From assembly GCA_017524615.1 (NCBI GenBank), contig JAFXVJ010000042.1, positions 145,174 through 209,173 on the forward strand: a stretch of 64,000 nt of DNA, read 5' to 3'. How positions within the stretch are numbered: the stretch's first letter is position 1; each line of letters begins with the position of its first letter. Below are positions 9,491 through 18,012 of this stretch, one piece after another. The DNA comes from Clostridia bacterium (lineage in GTDB: Bacteria > Bacillota > Clostridia > Christensenellales > Aristaeellaceae). The notes under the pieces were generated by a model that saw only the letters and a program-made list of their open reading frames with translations, was not told where the DNA came from and searched no databases. The position numbers were made by a program, and so were the translations under genes.

Positions 9491-10645
9491 TCACGGACCA
9501 TCTTCCGTCTGCCGGTACCGGGCGATATCGCGCCGGACCTCAGCGGTAGCCGTCACTGTCATAGTATCTTCTTCTATCATACTGAAATTGATCCATTTGT
9601 CAACTATTTCATCGGTAATCAATGCCTGCCGCAGGGTGAAATCGGCGGCCCGGGCGCCTTCCTGTTTCACTTCCTCCAAGCTGCGCCGCTGCTTTTCCAG
9701 ATATACCTCGCTGAATTCATCCCGTATCGCGCTTACCGGCAGCCAAACGCCGCCCACCGGGAATTCGGTCCTCTTCCGGTCCCAGGTGAGATTGTCGGGG
9801 GCCTCCGTGGGGCTCCACGAAAAAAAAGGCGTCACGATCACCCTCCGTCCGGCTGTCCGCCCCGTGGAGTGAGAGGCATATTCGATGAGCGGCAGCCGGC
9901 AGCTGACGCTGACCCACACCCGGGCCATTGCCTCGCCCCGGGCCTTCACAGGCACTGCCGTGCCGTCCGCTCCCCTTTCTTCCCCCCGGATCAGCACCTG
10001 GCCTGCCCGGACGAAATCCCCCGCCCGGACTGCCGGCGTGCCTGCGAAGGCGGTCAGACGCAGCAGGCAGCCATCCTCCGCCGCCACCACATCTCCGTTT
10101 TTCCCGGCCGTTTCCACCTGCGGCGGCGGGACGCCCTCCTCCAAACGCACCCGCAGGGCCACGCCGGCCCATTCCACCTGCACCCACTGTACCCGGGGAA
10201 AGCGCCATTCCAGCTGATCCCGCAGGGCGGACGGATGCACCTGGGATCGGCGGATGCCCGGCACGATTCCCCATTCCTCCAGGCAGGCCCTCACTTCCCC
10301 TTCATACGCCCCAGCGTTCTCGATGCGCACCTGCCACACGAACCCCAAGGCATACACCATCAGCGCCACGCACACCGCGGCGCCCAGCAGCAGTCCCCAT
10401 CGCCTTCCCAGCAGCCGGGCCCATTTGAGCAGCCCCACCGGCCGGTACTCCTCCGCCCGGTAGCCCTTCTCCCGTGCCAGGGCTGTCAGGGAAGCCGCGG
10501 CCTCCGGCGTGCATTCCACCGTCACCGACCGGTTTCTTCCGCGTTTTACGCGCTTCAGGCGGATGCCCTTGTTCCATCCCTGATTCAGCAGCTTCTCCAC
10601 GCCCAGCCCGGACAGGCGCAGCCGTACCCGAAAGCCCCCGTTCAC
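9491..10645 (-). CDS. yqfD: Sporulation protein YqfD
   Basis: A 384-residue membrane-linked protein of the YqfD/stage IV sporulation family. It has a small N-terminal domain (1-70), one clear TM helix (about 78-98, LLLGAAVCVALMVYALGF), a POTRA-like domain (WQVRIENAG onward, 100-175), and a beta-rich extracellular region containing RAGDFVRAGQVLIRGEE. In Bacillus subtilis yqfC and yqfD are expressed in the mother cell under sigma-E and contribute to spore formation. The start overlaps the end of yqfC by 4 bases. Its presence supports an endospore-forming host. Confidence 0.93.
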   Translation of the reverse strand: MNGGFRVRLRLSGLGVEKLLNQGWNKGIRLKRVKRGRNRSVTVECTPEAAASLTALAREKGYRAEEYRPVGLLKWARLLGRRWGLLLGAAVCVALMVYALGFVWQVRIENAGAYEGEVRACLEEWGIVPGIRRSQVHPSALRDQLEWRFPRVQWVQVEWAGVALRVRLEEGVPPPQVETAGKNGDVVAAEDGCLLRLTAFAGTPAVRAGDFVRAGQVLIRGEERGADGTAVPVKARGEAMARVWVSVSCRLPLIEYASHSTGRTAGRRVIVTPFFSWSPTEAPDNLTWDRKRTEFPVGGVWLPVSAIRDEFSEVYLEKQRRSLEEVKQEGARAADFTLRQALITDEIVDKWINFSMIEEDTMTVTATAEVRRDIARYRQTEDGP

Positions 10646-10896
10646 GCGCCGTCCCCACCGTACTGCACGCCGTCCACCCGGCCCCGGATCAGCATGTCCT
10701 GTACGCCGAAATAATCAATGGTCAGGTTTTCCCCCATTACCTGCAGCATACCCGCCCCGGTGCGCACACGGATATTCCCTGTCTCATAGGAAAACAGGCC
10801 CTCATGGCCCTCCAGCAGCACCTCATCCCGTCCCGTGATCACCAGCCTGGGCTGGCCCTGCGTGATTTCCGGCGGCAGCCAATCCCGCTTATGCAT
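10642..10896 (-). CDS. yqfC: Sporulation protein YqfC
   Basis: An 84-residue YabP/YqfC family protein. It has the typical short beta-rich pattern: PRLVITGRDEVLLEGHEGL, then LTIDYFGVQDMLIRGRVDGVQY. The YqfC family is found in spore formers beside yqfD. I set the start at ATG 10896 because GAGGTG lies just upstream; the frame is open further back but carries no family sequence. The gene overlaps yqfD by 4 bases and opens the yqfC-era operon. Confidence 0.93.
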   Translation of the reverse strand: MHKRDWLPPEITQGQPRLVITGRDEVLLEGHEGLFSYETGNIRVRTGAGMLQVMGENLTIDYFGVQDMLIRGRVDGVQYGGDGA

Positions 10897-10932
10897 CGCA
10901 TTCACCTCGCGGCAGTATATGCTGATTCGCCG

Positions 10933-10978
10933 GAAAAAAAGAACGGGAGGAACGGCCAAATGCCATTCCTCCCGCCCA
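10933..10978 (-). terminator. Rho-independent terminator upstream of yqfC
   Basis: On the minus strand CGGGAGGAA pairs with TTCCTCCCG around a short loop that itself can pair (GGC/GGCC), followed by TTCTTTTTTT. It ends any transcript arriving from the HPr-like gene side, about 40 bases before yqfC. Confidence 0.85.
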
Positions 10979-11240
10979 AAAGCGCAAATCCGCGTGATTT
11001 GAGATTTGATGAAGCGTCTACAAGCATACCGGGCCCTTTCATTCCGGCCAAGCCGGATGAAATGCAAGTCAGCGCCGCTCCGTCGACCGGAGCGGAAAAG
11101 CCGGCAGGCTGCAAAGCTTCCGTCAGGATTCAGGGAATGTTTCCAAATACCATGCGCACGTTCCGGCGCATTCCGCAGCGGTTCCAAGGCAGAAAGCCGC
11201 GGCAAACGCCTCGCGCCGGATTCAGAAACACGCCGCAGGA
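10979..11240 (-). other. Structured region between HPr-like gene and its terminator; no gene recognised
   Basis: About 260 bases separate the HPr-like stop from the strong terminator. I see no plausible coding frame with a ribosome binding site. The minus-strand RNA could form several hairpins, for example TTTCAT-CCGG-CTTG-GCCGG-ATGAAA and CTCCGG-TCGA-CGGAG. It could be a long 3' UTR or an unrecognised small RNA. Confidence 0.35.
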
Positions 11241-11468
11241 TCAGATGGTGAACTGCTGGATATCCGCCACCAGATCGTCGCAATTGTCGTCATACACATC
11301 CAAAGTGATGGGCTTGCTCAGATCCAGGGAAAAAATGCCCAGGATGGATTTTGCATCCACCACATGGCGTCCCGCGCGCAGATCCACTTCATAGGGATAC
11401 CGATTAACGGTATTGACGAAGGTTTTCACCTCTTCAGCGAAGCTCAGCTTGATCGGAATAGATTTCAT
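11241..11468 (-). CDS. HPr-like protein lacking the phosphorylatable His15
   Basis: A 75-residue HPr-fold protein. The second half, DAKSILGIFSLDLSKPITL, aligns with the HPr stretch around Ser46 (here Ser41), the HPr kinase site. The first half lacks the GLHARPA loop that carries His15 in true HPr; its place is taken by LSFAEEVKTFVNTVN, with no His. It therefore cannot carry phosphate in the PTS relay and more likely has a regulatory role, like Crh in Bacillus; this is inference. I chose ATG 11468 because GGAGGAGGTG sits 8 bases upstream inside the longer possible frame. A strong promoter lies at 11501-11529. Confidence 0.85.
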   Translation of the reverse strand: MKSIPIKLSFAEEVKTFVNTVNRYPYEVDLRAGRHVVDAKSILGIFSLDLSKPITLDVYDDNCDDLVADIQQFTI

Positions 11469-11500
11469 GAAACAACGCACCTCCTCCACAAACTACTGAC

Positions 11501-11529
11501 AGTATATCGCAAAACTTCACAAATTGCAA
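11501..11529 (-). promoter_or_regulatory. Sigma-A-type promoter for HPr-like gene
   Basis: On the minus strand TTGCAA and TATACT are 17 bases apart, 33 bases upstream of the ATG at 11468. Confidence 0.75.
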
Positions 11530-11545
11530 TGGAAAACCGGCACAT

Positions 11546-12997
11546 TTAGCTCAACTTTTCCAGGGATTCTTTCATGCGCCGTATCGTTTCATCCTTTCCC
11601 AGCAGATAAGCGATTTCAAACGCGCCGCCGGGGGTGGATTCCTGGCCGGAAATGGCGATGCGCATCGGCCAGAGCACCGCGCCGTTCTTTTTGCCCCATT
11701 CGGGGATCTTCGCCATCACCGCGTCGTGAATGCTCTGCTCCGTCCAGTCGGATACGCCCTCCAGCACGGGCAGCAGCAGGGGCAGCACTTCTTTCGCCAC
11801 ATTCTCATCGCTCTTCTGCTTCTTGTTGAAGAAAATGGCGGTGTCATAATCCGGCATTTCGGCCAGGAAAGCGATCTTTTCCGGGATGCGGCTGAAAATG
11901 TCCGTGCGGCTCTGCATGAGTTCCGCCAATCGGCGGTAATCCATGCCCTTGCCAGCCAGCGCTTTGTCAAACCAGGGCGTCGCCATCTCCAGATACCTGT
12001 CAAAATCCATTTTCTGCACGTACTGGCTGTTCATCCATTCCAGCTTCGTCACATCGAAAATGCCCGGGGACTTGTTCAGGTGCCTCACGTCAAAGGCCTG
12101 CACCAGCTCGTCCATGGTGAAAAACTCCTGGTCCGTGCCGGGGTTCCAGCCCACCAGCGCCAGATAATTCACCAGCGCTTCCGTCAGGAAGCCCTTCCGG
12201 ATGAAATCGCTGTAATAGGCGTCCCCGTCCCGCTTGGACAGCTTGTGCTGGGCGTCCCGCATGACGGTGGTCAGGTGGATATACTGGGGGATCTCCCAGC
12301 CGAAAGCGCTGTACAGGAAATTGTACCGGGGCGTGGAGCTTAAATACTCCATGCCGCGGATCACGTGGGTGATGCCCATCAGGTGGTCGTCGATCACGTT
12401 GGCGAAATTGTAGGTAGGCATGCCGTCCTGCTTGATCAGCACCATATCGTCCATGCAGTCGCTGTTGGGGAAGCTCATGTCCCCGAACACCAGATCATGA
12501 TAAGTGCTGACGCCCTCGGTGGGCGCGTTCATGCGGATCACGTAGGGAACGCCCGCGTCCAATTTAGCCTGCACTTCCTCCCTGGACAGGTTCAGGCAGT
12601 GCTTGTCGTACTTGAACACTTCACCCCTGGCTTCCGCCGCGGCCCGGCGCTCTTCGATCTCTTCCTTGGTGCAGAAGCAGTAATAGGCCGCGCCTTTTTC
12701 CACCAGCTCCCGGGCGTAGGGCAGATACAGGCTCTTGCGCTCGCTCTGGATGTAGGGGCCATAGTCGCCGCCGATATCCGGGCCTTCGTCCCACAGGATG
12801 CCGCAGTCCCGGAGGGTGTCGTAGATCACTTCCGTCGCGCCCTCCACAAAGCGCTCCTGGTCCGTGTCCTCGATGCGCAGGATGAATTTGCCGCCGTTCT
12901 TCTTGGCGAACAGGTAAGCGTAAAGCGCCGTGCGCACGCCGCCCAGGTGCATGAAGCCCGTGGGCGACGGGGCAAAGCGGGTGCGAACTTGATTCAT
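11546..12997 (-). CDS. gltX: Glutamyl-tRNA synthetase
   Basis: A 483-residue class I aminoacyl-tRNA synthetase that charges tRNA-Glu. N-terminal TRFAPSPTGFMHLGGVRTA contains the HIGH-type motif (HLGG), and KLSKRDGDA is the KMSKS-type loop. The discriminating FCFCTKEEIE region and the C-terminal anticodon-binding domain are present and the length is normal. Start at 12997 because of an ideal AAAGGAGGT; the longer frame to 13042 contains that site. The gene lies directly after glnS and a GNAT gene on the same strand. No T-box leader is visible in the 145 bases upstream. Confidence 0.96.
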   Translation of the reverse strand: MNQVRTRFAPSPTGFMHLGGVRTALYAYLFAKKNGGKFILRIEDTDQERFVEGATEVIYDTLRDCGILWDEGPDIGGDYGPYIQSERKSLYLPYARELVEKGAAYYCFCTKEEIEERRAAAEARGEVFKYDKHCLNLSREEVQAKLDAGVPYVIRMNAPTEGVSTYHDLVFGDMSFPNSDCMDDMVLIKQDGMPTYNFANVIDDHLMGITHVIRGMEYLSSTPRYNFLYSAFGWEIPQYIHLTTVMRDAQHKLSKRDGDAYYSDFIRKGFLTEALVNYLALVGWNPGTDQEFFTMDELVQAFDVRHLNKSPGIFDVTKLEWMNSQYVQKMDFDRYLEMATPWFDKALAGKGMDYRRLAELMQSRTDIFSRIPEKIAFLAEMPDYDTAIFFNKKQKSDENVAKEVLPLLLPVLEGVSDWTEQSIHDAVMAKIPEWGKKNGAVLWPMRIAISGQESTPGGAFEIAYLLGKDETIRRMKESLEKLS

Positions 12998-13142
12998 AAA
13001 AAGTACCTCCTTTAATATGTGAGGAAAGGGCTTTTGAGGCAAAACCTATACAATTAGGCATTGTCGCACGCCTTCCCTTTCGGTCGGCGTGCTCTGTGCC
13101 TCATTGGGCCTCCTTCGCGCTCCTTCTGAAAACCATCCTGAA

Positions 13143-13577
13143 TTATGGGATTTGGAACCAGTATACCGTATCCTTGCCCTGGGATTCTGCCATCGTTTCC
13201 CCGCCAGCTTTCCGATAGAGCGCGTTGGCCCCGTCGTTGTTTTGATAGCAGCTCAGGAACATTTTGCAGATATGCTCCGTTTCGCAGGCTTCCCGAAGCT
13301 TTTCCATCAGCTGGCTTCCGATCCCCTGACGCTGAAACGCATCCAGGACGCCCACCTCATGGATATACAGCATTTTCCGTTGGGTATTCAGTCTTTGCAG
13401 GGCATAGCCATAAGCAAAGCCGATGATCCTTCGGTCCTCCACCGCCGCGAACAGCCAGCAATCCGGATCGCAAAGAAACGCCCGCAGGCTGCTTTCCTCC
13501 GCAAAGCCTTCCCGGAAATCCCGGTTCATGACCATCGCCATGGCCAAATCGTCGATTGACAGTCTTCTGTATTCCAT
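13143..13577 (-). CDS. GNAT family N-acetyltransferase
   Basis: A 144-residue single-domain GNAT protein. The acetyl-CoA binding stretch is EVGVLDAFQRQGIGSQL (about 74-90), and the C-terminal SCYQNNDGANALYRKAG is the usual beta5/alpha4 segment. The pattern resembles the AAC(3)-I-like subgroup, but similarity by eye is too weak to predict aminoglycoside modification; protein or small-amine acetylation is equally possible. It begins 1 base after the glnS stop, so it is probably co-transcribed with glnS. Confidence 0.85.
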   Translation of the reverse strand: MEYRRLSIDDLAMAMVMNRDFREGFAEESSLRAFLCDPDCWLFAAVEDRRIIGFAYGYALQRLNTQRKMLYIHEVGVLDAFQRQGIGSQLMEKLREACETEHICKMFLSCYQNNDGANALYRKAGGETMAESQGKDTVYWFQIP

Positions 13578-13578
13578 G

Positions 13579-15270
13579 TTACTTCTGGGGCTTATAGCTG
13601 TCCTTCAGGCTGACCACCCGGTTATAGACGCTCTTTTCTTCCGTGGAATCCTTGTCCTTGCAGAAGTAGCCCATGCGCAGGAACTGGAAGGTGTCGCCCA
13701 CCTTGGCGCTCACCAGGGTATGCTCGCAGTAGCCATTGACCACTTCCAGGGAATTGGGGTTCACGAAGGCGGTCACATCCTTCTTTTCCTCGGCGGAGGC
13801 GGTGTCCCACGCTTCGGTCATCAGCTGATCGTACAGCCGGGCCTCGAAGGCGGAGCAATCATTGGCGTCCACCCAGTGGATGGTGCCCTTTACCTTGCGG
13901 TTGGCCCCTTCCGAGCCGGAACGGGAGGACAGGTCGATGGAGCATTCGATATGATCGATTTCGCCCGCTTCGTTCTTCACGACTTTTTCGCATTTGATGA
14001 TATACGCACCCTTGAGGCGCACTTCGCCGTCGGGCTTCAGGCGGAAGAACTTTTTGGGGGGAACCTCCTCGAAGTCCTCTTTTTCGATCCAGATTTCCTT
14101 GCTGATGGTCACCTGCCGCTCGCCCATTTCGGGGTGGTCGGGATGGTTTTCCATGGTGAGGGTATCCGTCCAGGCGTCTGGCACGTTGGTCAGCACCACT
14201 TTCACCGGGTTCAGCACGGCCATGACCCGGGGTGCGGAATCGCCCAGGGCGTCCCGCACGCAGGCGTCCAGCATCTGCACGTCCACGGTGGAGTCGGCCT
14301 TGGCCAGGCCCACCTGCTCCACAAAATTGCGGATGGCGCTGCCGGGATAGCCGCGGCGGCGCATGGCGGTGAGGGTGGGCATGCGGGGATCGTCCCAGCC
14401 GGTGACGAAGCCTTCCTCCACCAGGCGGCGCAGATGGCGCTTGCTCATGACGGTGCGCGTAATGTTCAGCCGGGCAAACTCGATCTGCCGGGGGCCGAAA
14501 TAGCCCTTGCCGTCGCCCGCTCGGAAGCCGGCCTTTTCCACGAACCAGTCGTACAGCGGCCGGTGATCCTCAAACTCCAGGGAGCAGAGGGAATAGGTGA
14601 TGCCCTCGAAGGCGTCGGACAGGGGATGGGCAAAATCGTACATGGGATAGATGCACCAGGTGTTGCCCGTGCGCCAGTGTTCCTTATAGAGGATGCGGTA
14701 CATGGCGGGGTCCCGCATGTTCATGTTGGGCGACGCCATGTCGATCTTCGCCCGGAGGATATACCGCCCCTCCGGGAATTCGCCGGCCTTCATGCGGCGG
14801 AACAGGGAAAGGCTTTCCTCCGCCGGGCGGTCCCGCCAGGGGGAGTTTTTGCCGGGAGCGGTCAGGGTGCCGCGGTATTCGCGCATTTCGTCGGCGCTCA
14901 GCTCGTCCACGTAGGCCAGGCCCCGCCGGATGAAATCCTCGGCGATATCGTACAGCCGCTGATAATAATCGCTGGCGTAATACAGCCCGCCCGTCCAGTG
15001 GAAGCCCAGCCATTCGATGTCCCGCTTGATGGCCTCGGCGTACTCGTTGTCTTCCTTGGCGGGGTTGGTATCGTCAAAGCGCAGATTGCAAAGGCCGCCG
15101 TACTTTTCGGCGGTGCCAAAATCCGTCACCAGGGCCTTGCAGTGACCGATGTGCGGATACCCGTTGGGTTCCGGAGGAAAACGGGTGTGCACTTGCTGGG
15201 CCCGCCCCTCCCGCAGATCCTGATCGATGGCGTCCCAAATGAAATTGGTGCGTGCATTCTCGTTTTCCAT
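13579..15270 (-). CDS. glnS: Glutaminyl-tRNA synthetase
   Basis: A 563-residue GlnRS that charges tRNA-Gln directly. Signatures: HTRFPPEPNGYPHIGHCKA (HIGH motif), LRFDDTNPAKE, WLGFHWTG, KSMxKRH-type VMSKRHLRRLVEEG, GWDDPRMPTL, and the C-terminal beta-barrel anticodon domain. It is clearly GlnRS rather than a second GluRS. Many Clostridia instead form Gln-tRNA by transamidation (GatCAB), so direct charging is noteworthy. AAGGAGG precedes ATG 15270. The leader contains a GCGCCTG/CAGGCGC hairpin. The GNAT gene and then gltX follow. Confidence 0.96.
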   Translation of the reverse strand: MENENARTNFIWDAIDQDLREGRAQQVHTRFPPEPNGYPHIGHCKALVTDFGTAEKYGGLCNLRFDDTNPAKEDNEYAEAIKRDIEWLGFHWTGGLYYASDYYQRLYDIAEDFIRRGLAYVDELSADEMREYRGTLTAPGKNSPWRDRPAEESLSLFRRMKAGEFPEGRYILRAKIDMASPNMNMRDPAMYRILYKEHWRTGNTWCIYPMYDFAHPLSDAFEGITYSLCSLEFEDHRPLYDWFVEKAGFRAGDGKGYFGPRQIEFARLNITRTVMSKRHLRRLVEEGFVTGWDDPRMPTLTAMRRRGYPGSAIRNFVEQVGLAKADSTVDVQMLDACVRDALGDSAPRVMAVLNPVKVVLTNVPDAWTDTLTMENHPDHPEMGERQVTISKEIWIEKEDFEEVPPKKFFRLKPDGEVRLKGAYIIKCEKVVKNEAGEIDHIECSIDLSSRSGSEGANRKVKGTIHWVDANDCSAFEARLYDQLMTEAWDTASAEEKKDVTAFVNPNSLEVVNGYCEHTLVSAKVGDTFQFLRMGYFCKDKDSTEEKSVYNRVVSLKDSYKPQK

Positions 15271-15303
15271 GGCGCTTCCTCCTTAAAAAATCATACCCAA
15301 ACT

Positions 15304-15356
15304 GCGCCTGACCCAGGCGCTTGCATCATTATAGCCGGAAATGGCGAAAAATACAA
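15304..15356 (-). promoter_or_regulatory. glnS promoter and short leader hairpin
   Basis: On the minus strand TTGTAT and TATAAT are 17 bases apart (15328-15356). The leader then holds a 7-bp perfect hairpin, GCGCCTG-GGT-CAGGCGC (15304-15320). It is too short for a T-box. Confidence 0.7.
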
Positions 15357-15367
15357 GATACACGCGC

Positions 15368-15408
15368 AAAAAATCACCGGTCGGTGTTATTCGCTGTCCG
15401 CCGGTGAC
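15368..15408 (-). terminator. Rho-independent terminator after TetR gene
   Basis: Minus-strand stem TCACCGGC ... CCGGTGA followed by TTTTTTG, about 45 bases after the TetR stop. Confidence 0.75.
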
Positions 15409-15454
15409 GCTGTTCCCTGCCACGGTCCCGCATGCCTCGCAGGGCCGCTTTCCG

Positions 15455-16147
15455 TCATTTGTTTTCCGTCTCCATCCGTTTGAGCCTGGTCACCGCGTGG
15501 CCGATCACCCGCAGGGCTTCGTCGGAGCGGATCAATTCCATGCAGCCGAAAGGCGCGTCCAGCAGCCGCTCCCAGATGAACCGTTCCGTCTCGATCAACT
15601 GCATCACGCCCCCGGTGCCGCTGCCCTGGCGAACCGCGGCCGCCTCCTTCATCAGGCGGCGATAGACAGCCGTGTAGGTATCCCACAGCAGTTCCGGCAG
15701 CGCGCTTTGGATATAGTATACCGTTTCCTGCGCCTTGAGGGCTTCCAGCAGCCTGTGCATTTCCGGAAAGAACAGTTCTTTCTGCGCATCCAGGATGCTG
15801 TTCATCACCATGTCGCCATCGGCCAGACCTTCCAGGGGCAGCAGCAGGGCGATGGTGTTTTCCTGCCCATCCCGGAAAGGCATGGCAAAGTAGATCAGGC
15901 CGTTCAGCTGGCTCAGAATGTCCGGGTAAGCCTGTTTCTGATAATCGGCGTAGCTTTTTTCGGCCTTCTGGCGGCACAGCTCGGTGAGCACCTGCAGCTT
16001 GGATTCATAATGATGGTAAAAGCTGCCCTTGCTGCAATCCAGCCGGTCCAGGAAATCCTGGATGGTAGCCCGGGCATAGCCCTTTTCAAAAAACAGTTCC
16101 TCCGCCGTATCCAGGATGGCCTGCTTGCGCAAATCCCCTTTCAGCAT
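15455..16147 (-). CDS. TetR/AcrR family transcriptional regulator
   Basis: A 230-residue regulator. The N-terminal helix-turn-helix is classic TetR: QAILDTAEELFFEKGYARATIQDFLDRLDCSKGSFYHHYESK split over residues 8-50. The rest is a helical ligand-binding domain without a recognisable ligand signature. It starts 15 bases after the stop of the VanW-family gene with a good AAGGAG, so it is likely co-transcribed with that gene and may sense an envelope-related signal; that is inference. Confidence 0.9.
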   Translation of the reverse strand: MLKGDLRKQAILDTAEELFFEKGYARATIQDFLDRLDCSKGSFYHHYESKLQVLTELCRQKAEKSYADYQKQAYPDILSQLNGLIYFAMPFRDGQENTIALLLPLEGLADGDMVMNSILDAQKELFFPEMHRLLEALKAQETVYYIQSALPELLWDTYTAVYRRLMKEAAAVRQGSGTGGVMQLIETERFIWERLLDAPFGCMELIRSDEALRVIGHAVTRLKRMETENK

Positions 16148-16162
16148 GGTCCCACTCCTTCC

Positions 16163-17944
16163 TCAGTAATTGTACTCCAATACCTGCTGGATCGCAGGAT
16201 AGCTGGACACGCACAGCACTTCCCTCCGCGTCTCCTGGCCGTTTTGCATGTACACCCGGTAGGTTTCCACGTCGTAGCCCGTGCGCGCCTTCTTTTTTTC
16301 CTCCGTCGTGCCGTAGGGCAGGTCGGGATTGAATTCATAGGCGGGTTCCGGCGGCGGATCGGTGACAGCCGCCAGGCGGGTGATCAAATCAATGCTCACC
16401 CCTTCCCCCAGGGACGCGCCGTAAATTTCCACCGTGCATTGCCGGTCCTGATACCATGCCACGATAAACACCGGGGCAGACCGGTCGTTCCGGAAGCGAA
16501 AATCCAGGTTGGGCCAGTTCACCGTGGCGTCCCGGCCTTTTTCCACATAATTGCTGGGCCAGGTGTGCGGCCAGCGCTCCACGATCGTCATATCGGCCAT
16601 GGCCGCGGCGTTGAACAGCGTGCTGCTCACCTGGCATACGCCGCCGCCCACATCCTCCACGGTGGCGCCGTCCGCAATGGCCGCCGCCGGCATGTATCCC
16701 TTTTCCGGGGTGCGTTCGCCGGTGGTTTCATTGAAGGAAAAGGTTTCCCCCGGCATCACCGTGGCGCCCATCACCGCCTGCGCGGCCAACTGAACGTTGG
16801 TATTCCGGTTGGCGTCGGACGTGGTCTGGGTCGTGTAAGAAGAAATGCGGGTAAAGGAATTGATCAATTCCGCTTTGGTGACCCGGGGCGTGATGGGGGT
16901 CAGCGCCATATAGATCGTGGCCCCGTAGCGATGCTGATCCAGCGCTTCCATGATCCGGCGGTACAATTCCTCGCTGTCCAGCCTGGCGCCGGCCATATCC
17001 TCGGTAAAGGAAAAACGGCGATTGATATAGTCGAAGGACGCCACCTGCGCGTCCACCGGATCGCGATTCACATAATCCGCCACCAAGCCGACCAGTTCCC
17101 TGACGCGCCGGGGATCATAGTCCACGCTGGTGGTCAGCGCGATGGGATTGCCGGCCGTGTGATACAGATGCCGGTAGCGGTATTCAAAGGGCGTCATTTG
17201 GGAAGCGATGGTGGCGGGAGAGCCCTGACGGCCAATGGACCAGGCCGTATCCAGCACGGACTGCACATTTCTCTCCAGGGGCAGTTCCTCCTCGGTGATC
17301 ACCCACACCTTTCCGTCCACCTGCAGGGTGATGCCCAGCGGGATGCTGCCCGGAGCCTCGCCGCTTTGCAGCGCCGCGGCCGCCTGATCCCGGGTCATCC
17401 CGCCCACGTCCACCTGATCCACCGTCACGCCCCGGGCAATGGTATCGCCCATGACCGCCTTCACCCGCTCCCGGAAGGGGAGCCAATCCTGATACATCTG
17501 CCAAACAGAATACAGCAGAAAAATCAGCAGCAGCGCGCTCGCCGCCGCGATCAGCGCCCACAGGGCGCTGTTTGGGGAAGCGTGCGGCCCCGGCGGCTGC
17601 CCGTCTGCCGGAAGGACAGGCGGAGGCGCCGACGCACGCTCCTCTTCATCCGGGTACAGACCGGGGTTCGCCGGCCAGGCGGGAAAAACGGGGCCCGTTC
17701 CACCGTCCGAATACCCGGCCCTTTGGGCAGGACGCTGATCTTCCGCTTCCCGTTCCGGCTCCCGTTCCGCTTCGTACACCATATCCGGATAGGGGACCAA
17801 TCCGTCCGTTTCACCGTCCCTTTGCACGTCGGACGAAATATTCCCCGCCCCATCCAGCCGTCTCTCTGTCTGCGCATCCCTGATGGGCGCATCGGAAGGA
17901 TAGGCGGCGCGGTACACGTCCTCCGGCGGCAGCTTTCGGCGCAT
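16163..17944 (-). CDS. VanW family protein with peptidoglycan-binding-like and G5-like domains
   Basis: A 593-residue membrane-anchored protein. Order: acidic/proline-rich cytoplasmic N-terminus (1-125), one TM (about 127-148), YoaR-type putative peptidoglycan-binding repeats (about 160-350), the VanW domain (about 360-510, with NVQLAAQAVMGATVMPGE, GGGVCQVSSTLFNAA and WPSNYVEKGRDATV), and a C-terminal G5-like segment (VETYRVYMQNGQE). VanW was first noticed in vancomycin-resistance clusters, but its function is unknown and this gene is not near van genes. The start at 17944 follows AAAAGGAGG; a consensus promoter lies directly upstream. TetR follows after 15 bases. Confidence 0.92.
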   Translation of the reverse strand: MRRKLPPEDVYRAAYPSDAPIRDAQTERRLDGAGNISSDVQRDGETDGLVPYPDMVYEAEREPEREAEDQRPAQRAGYSDGGTGPVFPAWPANPGLYPDEEERASAPPPVLPADGQPPGPHASPNSALWALIAAASALLLIFLLYSVWQMYQDWLPFRERVKAVMGDTIARGVTVDQVDVGGMTRDQAAAALQSGEAPGSIPLGITLQVDGKVWVITEEELPLERNVQSVLDTAWSIGRQGSPATIASQMTPFEYRYRHLYHTAGNPIALTTSVDYDPRRVRELVGLVADYVNRDPVDAQVASFDYINRRFSFTEDMAGARLDSEELYRRIMEALDQHRYGATIYMALTPITPRVTKAELINSFTRISSYTTQTTSDANRNTNVQLAAQAVMGATVMPGETFSFNETTGERTPEKGYMPAAAIADGATVEDVGGGVCQVSSTLFNAAAMADMTIVERWPHTWPSNYVEKGRDATVNWPNLDFRFRNDRSAPVFIVAWYQDRQCTVEIYGASLGEGVSIDLITRLAAVTDPPPEPAYEFNPDLPYGTTEEKKKARTGYDVETYRVYMQNGQETRREVLCVSSYPAIQQVLEYNY

Positions 17945-17983
17945 GGTGTCCTCCTTTTCAGCAAACATACCTGATTCTACTTT

Positions 17984-18012
17984 ATTGTACACAAATGATA
18001 CCGTCTTGTCAA
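17984..18012 (-). promoter_or_regulatory. Consensus sigma-A promoter for vanW-family gene
   Basis: On the minus strand TTGACA and TACAAT are 17 bases apart; the TACAAT box is 40 bases before ATG 17944. Confidence 0.85.

Noticed and set aside
10897-10925. Sigma-E-like -10 (CATATACT) just upstream of yqfC
   Set aside because: It is only 17 bases from the start codon and has no matching -35, so transcription would begin inside the ribosome binding site.
13000-15454. T-box leaders before gltX and glnS
   Set aside because: No specifier hairpin or T-box consensus is visible, and the leaders between promoter and gene are too short.
13423-17974. Two long plus-strand frames (686 and 877 codons)
   Set aside because: They cover glnS, TetR and the VanW-family gene in antisense; composition is typical of shadows and no domain is present.
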